From Microcella putealis (GTDB lineage Bacteria > Actinomycetota > Actinomycetes > Actinomycetales > Microbacteriaceae), in NCBI RefSeq assembly GCF_004216575.1, contig NZ_SGWW01000001.1, positions 62,001 through 126,000 on the forward strand: a stretch of DNA of 64,000 nucleotides, written 5' to 3'. The translations under genes and the position numbers were made by a program. The notes under the pieces are model-generated. The model searched no databases. It was given only the letters and a program-made list of their open reading frames with translations, and was not told the DNA's origin. This document shows, in pieces, positions 28,313 through 37,345 of this stretch (its first letter is position 1; every line of letters begins with the position of its first letter).

Positions 28313-29388
28313 GGGTCGCCGTCGACTGCCGCTACACCCGGCTCGAACGGCACGACGGCATCAGCCGCTTCACCGCGTCGCTGACGGCAGCGCTGGCCCG
28401 TCGGCTCGGGCCCGACGACGAGCTCGTGATGCTCGTGAGCGACGAGCGACAGCTGACGATGCTGCCCGAACTGCCGCACGCGCTCATCTCGAGCCCGACG
28501 AGTGCGCGTGAACCGCTGGTCGCGCGGCAGGTCAACCGCCTCGCCCCCGACGTCGTGTTCAGCCCTATGCAGACGATGGGCGCGTTCGGCCGCCGCTACC
28601 CGCTCGCTCTCACCGTGCACGATCTCATCTACTTCACGCACCGCACGCCGCCGCGCGATCTGCCCGCGCCCGTGCGCTTGCTCTGGCGGCTGTACCACCT
28701 CGCGTGGTGGCCGCAGCGGCTGCTGCTGAATCGGGCGGATGCTGTGGTCACGGTCTCCGAGACCACCCGCGCCCTCATCGCGCGGCACCGTTTGACGCGG
28801 CGCCCCGTCACGGTCGTGCCGAACGCGGCCGACGCGGTGCCTGCGCGGGAACGCACGCGGCCGGACGGCGTCGAGCTCGTCTACATGGGCTCATTCATGC
28901 CGTACAAGGGTGTCGACACGCTCGTGGCGGCACTGCACCACCTGCCGGGTGCGCGGCTTCACCTGCTGAGCCGGATCCCGGCGGGCGAGCGCGATCGGCT
29001 CACCGCGGTAGCTCCCGCTGGCTCGCTCGTGGTGCACGACGGCGTTGATGACGCTGAATACGCGGGTCTACTGGATGGTGCCACCGCGCTCGTGCACGCC
29101 TCGCGCGAGGAGGGCTTCGGGATACCTCTCGTGGAGGCGATGGGGCGGGGAACGCCGATCGTCGTGGCGGACACGGAGATCTTCCGCGAGATCGGCGGCG
29201 AGACGGCCCTGTACTTTCCGGTCGACGATGCCGAGGGCCTCGCCGCGGCCGTGCGTCGGCTGACCCAGCCGGGGGAGTGGGAGCGCCGCAGCGCGGCCGG
29301 GCCCGCCGAGGCGGCGCGCTTCGACTGGGATGCGAGTGCGGCTGCGCTCGAGACGTTGCTGAGGACGTTGGCGGCGACGCGCCGCTAG
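28309..29388 (+). CDS. Glycosyltransferase family 4
   Basis: This gene encodes 359 aa with two Rossmann domains. The N-terminus MRVAVDCRYTRLERHDGISRF carries the Gly-Ile loop of GT4 enzymes that begin VDxRxx...GI.RY. The donor domain shows YMGSFMPYKGVDTLV near 189 and the E-x7-E motif SREEGFGIPLVEAMGRGTPIV near 265. No signal peptide is present; it is probably peripheral to the membrane. Acceptor and product are unknown. GTG 28309 overlaps the hydrolase stop as GTGA. Confidence 0.9.
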   Translation: MRVAVDCRYTRLERHDGISRFTASLTAALARRLGPDDELVMLVSDERQLTMLPELPHALISSPTSAREPLVARQVNRLAPDVVFSPMQTMGAFGRRYPLALTVHDLIYFTHRTPPRDLPAPVRLLWRLYHLAWWPQRLLLNRADAVVTVSETTRALIARHRLTRRPVTVVPNAADAVPARERTRPDGVELVYMGSFMPYKGVDTLVAALHHLPGARLHLLSRIPAGERDRLTAVAPAGSLVVHDGVDDAEYAGLLDGATALVHASREEGFGIPLVEAMGRGTPIVVADTEIFREIGGETALYFPVDDAEGLAAAVRRLTQPGEWERRSAAGPAEAARFDWDASAAALETLLRTLAATRR

Positions 29389-29400
29389 CGGTCGAGACGG

Positions 29401-29868
29401 CTACGACGCGGGTTGGACGGTGTGGAGAACGATAATGGCGTCCTCATCGGTCAGACAGAACCCCGCGGTCGCCGCCCAGTAACCGTCTGGTCCTTCGATG
29501 GCGATGAGCTCGTCGACCGGCATCAGCGTTGCCGGGCCCGTGACGGGGTCTCCCGCCTCGATCGTGGTGCCGTCACGCGTGATGACCACATCGCCGTCCA
29601 TACGGAAGCCCGCGGGCCAAATCACAAAGCGATCGCGGTCGCCGGCGGCGAGGCGAAAGCAACCGTCGTTGCCGACGACGAGGGGCGCATCGACGTCGAT
29701 CGCGTCACCGCTGTACGACTCGCCGGCGAGTTGGACGGGAAGTCCGGGCCCTCCGAGGGTGTCGTTCGCCACCTCTGCGGAGCAGGCGGCAAGTGGCGTG
29801 ACCACCAGCGCCAGCGAGATGAGCGCCCACGCGCGAAAAGGTGCGGGACGCGCGGTGATGCTGGGCAT
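29401..29868 (-). CDS. Hypothetical lipoprotein
   Basis: This gene encodes 155 aa. A signal peptide (FRAWALISLALVVTPLAAC) ends in a lipobox LAAC with lipidated C29, so the mature protein should be anchored outside the membrane. The remaining 125 residues are beta-rich and include two more Cys (in DGCFRL and GFCLTD), which could form a disulfide. I recognise no family. TACAGT lies 5 nt before the ATG. It is convergent with the glycosyltransferase gene. Confidence 0.8.
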   Translation of the reverse strand: MPSITARPAPFRAWALISLALVVTPLAACSAEVANDTLGGPGLPVQLAGESYSGDAIDVDAPLVVGNDGCFRLAAGDRDRFVIWPAGFRMDGDVVITRDGTTIEAGDPVTGPATLMPVDELIAIEGPDGYWAATAGFCLTDEDAIIVLHTVQPAS

Positions 29869-29873
29869 GGCTG

Positions 29874-29879
29874 ACTGTA
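29874..29879 (-). promoter_or_regulatory. Leaderless-type -10 for the lipoprotein at 29868
   Basis: TACAGT on the minus strand, 5 nt before the ATG, the shortest spacing in the set. Confidence 0.3.
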
Positions 29880-29961
29880 CTGCGTTGCGGGCACCGTCTG
29901 TGCGTAGGCGGTGCCCCGATGCCCAGCGTTTTCGCGGCTGGCGCCGATTGACCCGCTGTCG

Positions 29962-30453
29962 CTAGAACGCGACGGCCGCCACGCGGCCGCCTGACCACTC
30001 GATGAGTTGGGGCAGAGTGAGCGGGAAGTTGTCGTAGGCGCTTCCGGCCGCGGCCCACAGGACATCGAAACGGTCGAACGACGCGTCGATCAGCGTCGGC
30101 ACCGGCGACGGGTGGCCGATGGGCGGCACGCCGCCGATCGAGAAGCCGGTTGCCTGCTTGACGGTGCGGGCGTCAGCCTTCTCGATTCGCGCATCCGTCG
30201 CCTGCGCCAGCAGCGCGAGATCGGCGCGCCGGTCGCCGGGAACGAGCACGAGCACCGCTTCGCGCAGCTCATCACCGCCGTCGGCGGGCGCGCGCACCGC
30301 GACGAAGACGAGCGACTTCACGATCTGGCCCTCGTCGACGCCGAGGGCCGCCGCGGCCTCGGCCGCCGTGTGCGTCGAGTCGGGCATGCGCCGAATGTCG
30401 AGGTCGAGGTGGGCGGTCGCGGCCCGGAAACGCTCGAGACCGGAGGGTGCCAC
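29962..30453 (-). CDS. YbaK/EbsC-family aminoacyl-tRNA deacylase-like protein
   Basis: This gene encodes 163 aa. The YbaK/ProX fold is marked by TAAEAAAALGVDEGQIVKSLVF near 28-49, VLVPGDRRADL near 70 and GFSIGGVPPIGH near 103 (the conserved GGVxPxG/H block). Family members hydrolyse mischarged tRNAs such as Cys-tRNAPro. GTG 30453 shares one base with the phosphatase stop (TAGTG), so the two are translationally linked. Confidence 0.9.
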   Translation of the reverse strand: MAPSGLERFRAATAHLDLDIRRMPDSTHTAAEAAAALGVDEGQIVKSLVFVAVRAPADGGDELREAVLVLVPGDRRADLALLAQATDARIEKADARTVKQATGFSIGGVPPIGHPSPVPTLIDASFDRFDVLWAAAGSAYDNFPLTLPQLIEWSGGRVAAVAF

Positions 30454-31106
30454 TAGTGGTCGCCTCCGGCGGCCTCGCGCTCGTCTTCGCGGTGCGCGAG
30501 CGGGTTCTGCTCGTCGTAGTCGTCGGCGTACGGGAAGATCGACTGCTCGTCGAGCGGGTCGTCGAAGACCACGAGTTCGAGGCCGCCATCGGCGTGCTGG
30601 AACGAGTGGATCGAGCCGTTCGTGATCGGCTCGCGGTGGTGGCCCGGCGCGACCGACTCGAGCACGCTGCGAATGACGCCGCCGTGTGCGACGACGATGA
30701 TCGCCTCGCCGGGGTGCGCATCGGCCAGCCGGTGGAGGCCCGCGATGACGCGCTCGGCAACGGCCTCGCGGGTCTCGCGGCCGGGCACGTCGACGCCCTC
30801 GGGGAACCGCGCGTCGAGTTCGGCGCCCGTGAGCCCCTCCGCCTCGCCGTAGTTGCGCTCGACGAACGACGCGTCGTGCTCGACGTCGCCGAGGCCCGCC
30901 TCTCGCGCGATGATCTGGGCGGTCTCGGATGCGCGCGACAGCGGCGAGGCCACGATGCGGCTCCAGGCGCGCCCCGCCAGCAACTGGCCGGCGGCCGCGG
31001 CCTGGGCACGGCCCGTGTCGTTGAGCGGGATGTCGGTGGCTCCCTGGATGCGGCGGGCGCGGTTCCAGTCAGTTTCTCCGTGGCGCACGAGCGCAAAGAC
31101 GGTCAT
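30453..31106 (-). CDS. Histidine phosphatase (phosphoglycerate-mutase-like)
   Basis: This gene encodes 217 aa. The phosphohistidine motif LVRHGETDWN has catalytic H9; the second Arg/Glu region is ASPLSRASETA near 53, and the second His lies in VVAHGGVIRS near 140. The C-terminal 50 residues are acidic (DDYDEQNPLAHREDERE) and unconserved. It is likely a broad phosphatase rather than a glycolytic mutase. Its ATG has GGAAGGG upstream, and the next gene (YbaK) overlaps by one base. Confidence 0.92.
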   Translation of the reverse strand: MTVFALVRHGETDWNRARRIQGATDIPLNDTGRAQAAAAGQLLAGRAWSRIVASPLSRASETAQIIAREAGLGDVEHDASFVERNYGEAEGLTGAELDARFPEGVDVPGRETREAVAERVIAGLHRLADAHPGEAIIVVAHGGVIRSVLESVAPGHHREPITNGSIHSFQHADGGLELVVFDDPLDEQSIFPYADDYDEQNPLAHREDEREAAGGDH

Positions 31107-31143
31107 CGGTCCCTTCCGCGCGGCCGGATCTCGGCCGCGAAGG

Positions 31144-31998
31144 TCAGGGCAGGAGCGCGTCGCGCAGGAGGGCGAGCGTCTCGGAAGTGCCCGCGTCGAT
31201 CTTAACGGCGGCGCGCGCGTCAGCCTTCGTTACTCCCCGGTTGACGATGATGACGGGGATGCGGCGCTTCTGGGCAAGGCCCACGAGCCGCACGCCCGAG
31301 TTCACGACGAGCGAGGAGCCGAGCACCACGAGCGCGTCGGCGCGGGCGACGATGCTGCGCGCCTCCTCGAACTTCACGGGCGGCACGAACTCGCCAAAGA
31401 ACACGATGTCGGGCTTGAGGGTGCCCCCGCAGACGGTGCACTCGGGAACCGCGAAGCGCGACACGTCGTCGACCTCGGCGTCACCGTCGGGGTTGACGCG
31501 GCTCGCGGCAGACTCGTCGAACCACGGGTTCAGCACGCTGATGCGCTCAGCGACCGCCTCGCGTGAGAACGCCTGACCGCAGTGCAGGCACACGACGCGA
31601 TCCATCGAGCCGTGCAGGTCAACGACCCGCTGGGAACCGGCGCGCACGTGCAGGCCGTCGACGTTTTGGGTGACCACGCCGGTGACGAGACCGGCCTGTT
31701 CGAGCTCGGCGAGCATCCGATGACCCGAATTGGGGCGCGACGTCGCGAACCGCGACCAGCCCAGGTGACTGCCCGCCCAGTAGCGCTTGCGGTACGGCTC
31801 GTCGGCGAGGAACTGACTGTAGGTCATCGGGGTGCGCACGGGGGCACCGGCACCGCGGTAATCGGGAATGCCCGAGTCGGTGCTGACGCCGGCGCCCGTC
31901 AACGCGGCAATGCGGCGGCCCTTCAGCAGTTCGGCGGCGCGGGCGAGCTCGGCGAGGGCCTCATCGCCAAGGGCGAGGGCGGGTGCGGTGCTCGTCAC
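31144..31998 (-). CDS. SIR2-family NAD-dependent protein deacylase
   Basis: This gene encodes 284 aa. The NAD motif [15 protein letters not shown] lies near 33-47, [13 protein letters not shown] near 112, and the catalytic His in [11 protein letters not shown] near 128. Two Cys pairs (CLHC and CTVC) form the structural zinc site, and the FFGE block follows. It removes acyl groups from lysines, releasing nicotinamide. GTG 31998 is chosen, with GGAG 7 nt upstream; the in-frame extension to 32082 is poorly conserved. It precedes the phosphatase-YbaK pair on the same strand. Confidence 0.93.
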   Translation of the reverse strand: MTSTAPALALGDEALAELARAAELLKGRRIAALTGAGVSTDSGIPDYRGAGAPVRTPMTYSQFLADEPYRKRYWAGSHLGWSRFATSRPNSGHRMLAELEQAGLVTGVVTQNVDGLHVRAGSQRVVDLHGSMDRVVCLHCGQAFSREAVAERISVLNPWFDESAASRVNPDGDAEVDDVSRFAVPECTVCGGTLKPDIVFFGEFVPPVKFEEARSIVARADALVVLGSSLVVNSGVRLVGLAQKRRIPVIIVNRGVTKADARAAVKIDAGTSETLALLRDALLP

Positions 31999-32086
31999 GG
32001 TCGGTCTCCGATTCGTGGTGCTGGTCTCGAAACTAAACGCGCGCGGTTTCAGATATGTTTCCGGGGGCTGATAGGGAGGCAACTCG

Positions 32087-32887
32087 GTGCAGATTCGCGA
32101 GTTCGACGCGCTCGATGACCCGGCGCTCGACGACTATGCCCGGCTCACCGACGTGGCCCTGCGCCGCGCCATCGAGCCAGAGGGCGGGCTGTACCTCGCC
32201 GAGTCGTTGACGGTGATCGGCAGGGCCTTGGCCGCCGGCCACCAGCCGCGCAGCGTGCTCACCTCGGCCCGCTGGCTGCCCGAACTCGAGCGGCTGCTCG
32301 ACGGTCACGACGTGCCCGTGTACGTCGGCTCGCCCGCCGCTCTCGAAGAACTCACGGGCTTTCACCTGCACCGTGGCGCGCTCGCCAGCATGCACCGACC
32401 CACGCTGCCCGAGCCCGCGGAGCTCTTGCGCGATGCCCGCCGGGTGGTCGTGATCGAGAACGTGGTCGACCACACCAACATTGGGGCGATCTTCCGTTCG
32501 GTCGCGGGCCTCGGCGCTGACGCCGTCTTCGTGACCGCCGACGCGGCCGACCCGCTCTACCGCCGCAGCGTGCGCGTCTCGATGGGGACCGTGCTGCAGG
32601 TGCCGTGGACGCGCCTTCCCGAATGGGATGCGGCGCGCGCGCTCTTCACGGACGCTGGCTTCCAGCTCGCCGCGCTCGCGCTCGCCGACAACGCCGTTGA
32701 CCTGCGGTCTTATGCGGCGGCGGCGCCCGAGCGGGTGGCCGTGGTCGTCGGTTCGGAGGGGGATGGGCTGTCGCGCCGGGCGCTGGCCGCCGCCGACACC
32801 GTCGTGACCATCCCGATGGGGCACGGAGTCGACTCGCTCAACGTCGCCGCGGCCGCGGCCGTCGCGCTGTACGCGCTGCAGGTCTAG
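32087..32887 (+). CDS. SpoU/TrmH-family RNA 2'-O-methyltransferase
   Basis: This gene encodes 266 aa. An N-terminal substrate-binding region of about 100 residues is followed by the SPOUT domain: motif 1 NVVDHTNIGAIFRSVAGLGAD near 123, motif 2 VVGSEGDGLS near 220, and motif 3 IPMGHGVDSLNVAAAAAVALY near 243. The trefoil-knot catalytic residues are present. The target (23S rRNA or tRNA) cannot be told by eye. GTG 32087 has AGGGAGG about 7 nt upstream. It is divergent from the sirtuin gene. Confidence 0.92.
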   Translation: MQIREFDALDDPALDDYARLTDVALRRAIEPEGGLYLAESLTVIGRALAAGHQPRSVLTSARWLPELERLLDGHDVPVYVGSPAALEELTGFHLHRGALASMHRPTLPEPAELLRDARRVVVIENVVDHTNIGAIFRSVAGLGADAVFVTADAADPLYRRSVRVSMGTVLQVPWTRLPEWDAARALFTDAGFQLAALALADNAVDLRSYAAAAPERVAVVVGSEGDGLSRRALAAADTVVTIPMGHGVDSLNVAAAAAVALYALQV

Positions 32888-32913
32888 GGGCTCGGCGCTC
32901 GGCACTCGAACGC

Positions 32914-34974
32914 TCAGGGCGTGTCGACCGCGGTCGCGCGCAGCAGGATCGCCTGTTCGGGGGCGAGCAGCGGCACGGGCACGCCGAACTCGGCCAGCGC
33001 CCGGCCCGTCAACTCGATCGACCCGGCCTGCCACCACGCCGGAGGGGCGTCCTGCACCACGTGCGCGGGGCCGCCCACCTCGATCGCTTCCAGTCGGTAC
33101 ACGCGGTCGGATGCAAGGCTCGGCAGGCGCAAGCGGGGCGGGGTGGCGACCGGCGACGCCGTGAGCTGGACCAGCGCGATGAGGGCGCGGGCGGCATCCT
33201 GATCGACGACGGCGTGCACGACGCGGTCGTCGCCCGGCTCGTCGGTGCGGACGACGCGGCCGCCGTGCAGCAGCTCGCGTTCGTCGCGATAGAGCGCGGC
33301 CCAGTCAGCGATCTTGCGGCGCTCGTCGTCACTCGTGCGGGTGAGGTCCCACTCGATGCCGGCATGGCCGAACAGCGCCGTCACGAGGCGCAGCGAGAGG
33401 GCGTGGGTGCGACCCGTGATGTGGGCGCGATGTGAACCCACGTGCCCACCGAGCAGCTCGGGGGGCATGAGGATGCTCGTGTAGCGCTGGATCGACTGAC
33501 GCTCGAGGGCATCGTTCGTGTCGGAGGTCCAGAAGCGGTGCACGCGGCGAGCGATGCCGAGGTCGATGCGGGCGCCGCCCGATGCGCACGACTCGATGGC
33601 GACGTCGGGGTGGGCCGCGCGCAGTCGGTCGAGGAGGGCGTACAGCGCGCGCGTCTGCTGCGCGGCAGACCCGGCGTGCAGCGCGCGATTGTGGTCCCAC
33701 TTGAGGAAGCGAATCGGGTACTCGCTCAGCACGGCATCCAGGGCGGCGAACACGTGATCGGCGGCCCCGTCGGCGGTCAGATCGAGTGAGTGCTGCCAGC
33801 GCCACGTGGGCGGAAACTGCGCCGTGTCGTCGCCGGCGGCGAGCACCCACTCGGGGTGGTCGTGGGCGAGAGCACTGTTGGGGCTGACCTTCTCGGGTTC
33901 GACCCAGAGCCCAAACTGCATGCCGCGCGCGTGCACGGCGTCGATCAGCGGGTGCAGCCCGTCTGGCCAGCGCTCGGGGTCGACGGTCCAGTCGCCGAGA
34001 GCGCGTTTGTCATCGGTGCGCCCGGCGAACCAGCCGTCGTCGAGCACGAAGCGTTCGACACCCACTTCGGCTGCGGCGTCGACCAGCGGCGCGAGCTTCT
34101 CGAGGGACTGGTCGAAGTAGACGGCCTCCCAGGTGTTCAACATGACGGGTCGCTCGGCCGGGGGAGACAGCCGCCGAACGAAGGGGTGCAGCCGCTCGCT
34201 CAGGCCATCGAGGCCCGCGGCGGAGAACGCGAAGACCGTGTCGGGCGCGTCGTACCGTTCGCCCGCCTCGAGCACGACGTCGCCCGACTCGAGCAGCTCG
34301 GCGGCAATGAGGCGGCGATCGCCCGCGGGGAGGCTTTCGAGGCCCGTCACGCTATCGCCGCTCCAGGCGTGGTGCAGGGCCCAGACCTCGCCCGAGCGGA
34401 AGGAGAAGCCGGGCGTGCCGACCACGGTGAGGAACGGGGCGTCGTGGCCGGGGCGGCCGTGGCGCTGCTCGCGAACGGTCAGGCCGTCGCGCACGCGCCC
34501 GCGCTGGGGGCGGCGCTCGTACGCCCAGAGCCCAGTGAAGTCGAGCAGCTCGCTCGCTCGGGCCGGAACGGGCGCGGAGGCGGCCACGCGGTCGATCGCG
34601 ACGCGGGTGTCGCCCGCCGTGGTGGCCAGCGCGATCGTGACGATTCCCTCGGGGCTGAGCGCGAGCATCCATTCGATTGCGGCAAAGGAGCCGGCGTCAT
34701 CGAGGGCGTCGATGACGACCCGGATGCTCGTGGCGTTGACGAGCTCGACGGCGCGCGTCGCGAAGCGGGTGGCGAATCGCGAGGCGGGCGCATCGGCGCG
34801 GTGGGCCCGGAACGTGGGCCAGCCGCCAAAACCGTCGGACCGGTTCGCGAACAGCGACGGCACGACGGGGATATCGGGGGAGCTGGGCGGCACCGCCTGC
34901 GCCGACGCGAGGGAGGCGAGCTGCGGTTCTCTGAGGGAACCGAGGTCGCCGCCCCAGTGAAAGAGGCGGGGCAC
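32914..34974 (-). CDS. Alpha-galactosidase, GH36 (probable true start at AUC 35037)
   Basis: This gene encodes 686 aa from GTG 34974. GH36 motifs are present: WEAVYFD near 282-288, LDDGWF near 311-316, FLKWDHN with nucleophile D427, SCASGGAR near 462-469 and WTSD with the acid/base Asp485. The start reads VPRLFHWGGDLG, but GH36 proteins have about 20 residues before this point. The frame is open upstream and reads TLHHLRAAGVSVLLDARGTG from an ATC codon at 35037-35035, which has AGGAG exactly 8 nt before it. No ATG, GTG or TTG is in that stretch. The last gene of the galactoside operon, it starts at the binding-protein stop. Confidence 0.92.
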   Translation of the reverse strand: MPRLFHWGGDLGSLREPQLASLASAQAVPPSSPDIPVVPSLFANRSDGFGGWPTFRAHRADAPASRFATRFATRAVELVNATSIRVVIDALDDAGSFAAIEWMLALSPEGIVTIALATTAGDTRVAIDRVAASAPVPARASELLDFTGLWAYERRPQRGRVRDGLTVREQRHGRPGHDAPFLTVVGTPGFSFRSGEVWALHHAWSGDSVTGLESLPAGDRRLIAAELLESGDVVLEAGERYDAPDTVFAFSAAGLDGLSERLHPFVRRLSPPAERPVMLNTWEAVYFDQSLEKLAPLVDAAAEVGVERFVLDDGWFAGRTDDKRALGDWTVDPERWPDGLHPLIDAVHARGMQFGLWVEPEKVSPNSALAHDHPEWVLAAGDDTAQFPPTWRWQHSLDLTADGAADHVFAALDAVLSEYPIRFLKWDHNRALHAGSAAQQTRALYALLDRLRAAHPDVAIESCASGGARIDLGIARRVHRFWTSDTNDALERQSIQRYTSILMPPELLGGHVGSHRAHITGRTHALSLRLVTALFGHAGIEWDLTRTSDDERRKIADWAALYRDERELLHGGRVVRTDEPGDDRVVHAVVDQDAARALIALVQLTASPVATPPRLRLPSLASDRVYRLEAIEVGGPAHVVQDAPPAWWQAGSIELTGRALAEFGVPVPLLAPEQAILLRATAVDTP

Positions 34975-35034
34975 GCCCGTGCCGCGGGCGTCGAGCAGAA
35001 CGCTGACACCCGCGGCACGGAGGTGATGGAGTGT

Positions 35035-35050
35035 GATGGTGCTTACTCCT
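35035..35050 (-). promoter_or_regulatory. Shine-Dalgarno positioned for an AUC start of the GH36 gene
   Basis: AGGAG (35050-35046) overlaps the end of the binding-protein gene and lies 8 nt before ATC (35037-35035), which is in frame with the GH36 gene 21 codons above GTG 34974. Confidence 0.5.
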
Positions 35051-36368
35051 GGACGGGGATGCTCGCTGCCTGCAGGGCCGCGATGGTCGACTGCTGACCG
35101 GCGGTCAGAGCGTCCATGAGCGTACCGCTGCCGGAGATGGCTCCGGAGAAGCCGTCAGCCACGTCGTTGTAGACCTGCGTCATCGTCGGGCCCCACACGA
35201 AGTTGGGGTCAACGTTGGTGCCGGCCTCGGCGAAGACCTGGTAGATCTCCTGGCCACCGTAGAACTCGACGCCCTCGGCGAAGACCGGAAGGTTCGCACC
35301 CTCGATGGTCGCCGGGTAGATCTGGGCGGTGCGGTTCATGGCGGTGAGCGCGTCAGCGTCGGTGTTCAGCCACAGAGCGAACTGAGCGGCCTCGTACGGG
35401 TGCTCCGAGCCCTTCAGCACAGCGGTGGTCGAGCCACCCCAGTTGCCGGCGGCGCTGGCGCCCTCTTCCCACTGCGGCATCGGGGCGACGGCCCAGTTGC
35501 CGGCGGTGTCGGGAGCGCCGCTGAGGATGGTGTTCGCACCCCAGACAGCCGAAACCCAGGTCCAGACCTCGGAGTTGTTGAACGCGGCGTTCCACTCATC
35601 GGTCCACGGCGGGTTCGCCGACACGAGGTCGTTTTCGAGCAGGCCCTGCCAGTACTCGGCCACCATGAGCGACTCTTCGCCCTCAAGGTTGACCTGCCAG
35701 CTGTCGCCGTCGTTCGAGAACCACTGGCCACCGGTCTGCCAGACGAAGCCGGCGAACTGGTTGATGTCGCTCTGCGAGAAGTTGGTGATGTAGCCACCCT
35801 CGCCGCGGATCACCTCGGCAGCTGCCTGGTACTCCTCCCACGTGGTCGGCACCTCGATGCCGGCCGCCTCGAAGAGGTCGGCGCGGTAGAACATGGCCAT
35901 GGGGCCGGTGTCCTGCGGAATCGCGTACACCGCGTCCTCTTCGCCGAAGGTGACCTGGCTCCAGGTCCAGTCGACGAACTGGCTCTCTGCCTCGAGGATT
36001 CCCTCGCAGGCGGCAATGTTCTCGAGGCCGTCCTGCACGCGGAAGTTCGGCATCGCGTCGTACTCGATCTGGCCGAGGTCGGGCGCGTTGCCGGCCTCGA
36101 GCTGGTTGAAGAAGTTCTGGTACGTGCCCCCCAGGCCGTTCGGGCCGGTCTGCACGTTGACCTGAATGTCGGGGTTCTCTTCGTTCCAGATGGCTACGGC
36201 CTCATCGATGCCGGGCAGCCAGCTGGTGAAGTCCAGCTCGACGGGTCCGTCGCTCGGGGCGCAGTCGCCAGAGGCTCCGTCGCCTCCGGTACCGGTCGAG
36301 CAGGCGGTGAGGGCGAGCGTGGCCGCGGCCGCGAGGGCCCCGGCGCGCGCAATGCGGGAGATCGCCAT
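35043..36368 (-). CDS. ABC sugar transporter solute-binding lipoprotein (probable galactoside binder)
   Basis: This gene encodes 441 aa. The signal peptide ends in lipobox LTAC with lipidated C23. The mature part is a family-1 extracellular binding protein (VNVQTGPNGLGGTYQNFFNQLEAGNAPDL near 77-105, then IPQDTGPMAMFYRADLFEAAGI near 150). It captures sugar outside the membrane and delivers it to the MalF/MalG pair encoded just upstream. Location between GH42 and GH36 genes implies alpha- or beta-galactosides; this is inference. AGGAAAG precedes the ATG. A gap of 83 bp separates it from malG. Confidence 0.92.
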   Translation of the reverse strand: MAISRIARAGALAAAATLALTACSTGTGGDGASGDCAPSDGPVELDFTSWLPGIDEAVAIWNEENPDIQVNVQTGPNGLGGTYQNFFNQLEAGNAPDLGQIEYDAMPNFRVQDGLENIAACEGILEAESQFVDWTWSQVTFGEEDAVYAIPQDTGPMAMFYRADLFEAAGIEVPTTWEEYQAAAEVIRGEGGYITNFSQSDINQFAGFVWQTGGQWFSNDGDSWQVNLEGEESLMVAEYWQGLLENDLVSANPPWTDEWNAAFNNSEVWTWVSAVWGANTILSGAPDTAGNWAVAPMPQWEEGASAAGNWGGSTTAVLKGSEHPYEAAQFALWLNTDADALTAMNRTAQIYPATIEGANLPVFAEGVEFYGGQEIYQVFAEAGTNVDPNFVWGPTMTQVYNDVADGFSGAISGSGTLMDALTAGQQSTIAALQAASIPVQE

Positions 36369-36451
36369 GCGTCTTTCCTATCTCTTGGTGGTGTTGGTGG
36401 TGAGGGCGGCCGGGCGCAGGGGGCCCGACTCGGGTTCGCTGACCGGCAGGC

Positions 36452-37345
36452 TCACTTGAGCCCGCCGTTTGCCAGCCCGGACTGCCAGAACCGCTGCAGA
36501 CCGAGGAACGTGATGATGAGGGGAATGATCGAGATCAGCGAGCCGATGATGACGAGCGCGCGGATGTCGGGGATCTGGCTCACCTGGGTGTTCCAGACGT
36601 AGAGGCCGAGCGTGACCGGGAACAGCTCTTCGTCGCGCAGCATGATCAGCGGCAGGAAGAAGTTGTTCCAGATCGCGACGAACTGGAACAGGAAGATCGT
36701 CACGAGGGCGGGCGCCATCATGCGGGTCGACACGGTAAAGAACGTGCGGATCTCGCCGGCGCCGTCGATGCGCGCCGCCTCGATGATCTCGTCGGGCACG
36801 CTCGCCGCGGCGTAGATGCGGGAGAGGTAGACGCCGAACGGGCTCACGAGACTTGGCAGGAAGACCGCCCAGTAGGTGTTGGTCGCCCCGACCTGGCTGA
36901 AGATCAGGAACAGCGGCAGGGCCAGCGCCGTCGCGGGCACCAGCACACCGCCGAGAATCAGGTTGAAGAGGGCGTTGCGGCCCCAGAACGTGTACTTCGC
37001 GATCGCGTAGCCGGTCATCGCCGCGAACAGCGTCGCGATGGCGGCACCCAGACCCGCGTACAGCGCGCTGTTCAGCAGCCACTGCAGGAAGACCCCGTTG
37101 CGGTAATCGAACAGTGCCTGGATGTTCTCGAAGAGGTTGAATTCGGCGAACCACAGCGGTGCGGTGGTCGTGAAATCGCCGCGGCTCTTTGTCGAGGCGA
37201 CAAACAGCCACCAGATGGGTGTCAGGAAGTACAGCGTCGCGATGCCCATGACGGCCATAGCCAGCACGCGCGATGAGATCGACTCCTGCACCGGGCTGCG
37301 GCCACGGCGGCGCTCGGTCGCGGCGGGATCGGTCACGGCGGTCAT
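36452..37345 (-). CDS. ABC sugar transporter permease, MalG type
   Basis: This gene encodes 297 aa with six hydrophobic segments. The EAA loop EIIEAARIDGAGEIRTFF (about 190-207) is the ATPase-docking site. ATG 37345 (MTAVTDPAATERRRG) is preceded by AGGACCC and overlaps the malF stop by 4 bp (ATGA). The protein forms the sugar channel with the MalF-type partner. No ATPase gene lies in the operon, so a shared MsiK-like ATPase encoded elsewhere is expected. Confidence 0.93.
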   Translation of the reverse strand: MTAVTDPAATERRRGRSPVQESISSRVLAMAVMGIATLYFLTPIWWLFVASTKSRGDFTTTAPLWFAEFNLFENIQALFDYRNGVFLQWLLNSALYAGLGAAIATLFAAMTGYAIAKYTFWGRNALFNLILGGVLVPATALALPLFLIFSQVGATNTYWAVFLPSLVSPFGVYLSRIYAAASVPDEIIEAARIDGAGEIRTFFTVSTRMMAPALVTIFLFQFVAIWNNFFLPLIMLRDEELFPVTLGLYVWNTQVSQIPDIRALVIIGSLISIIPLIITFLGLQRFWQSGLANGGLK

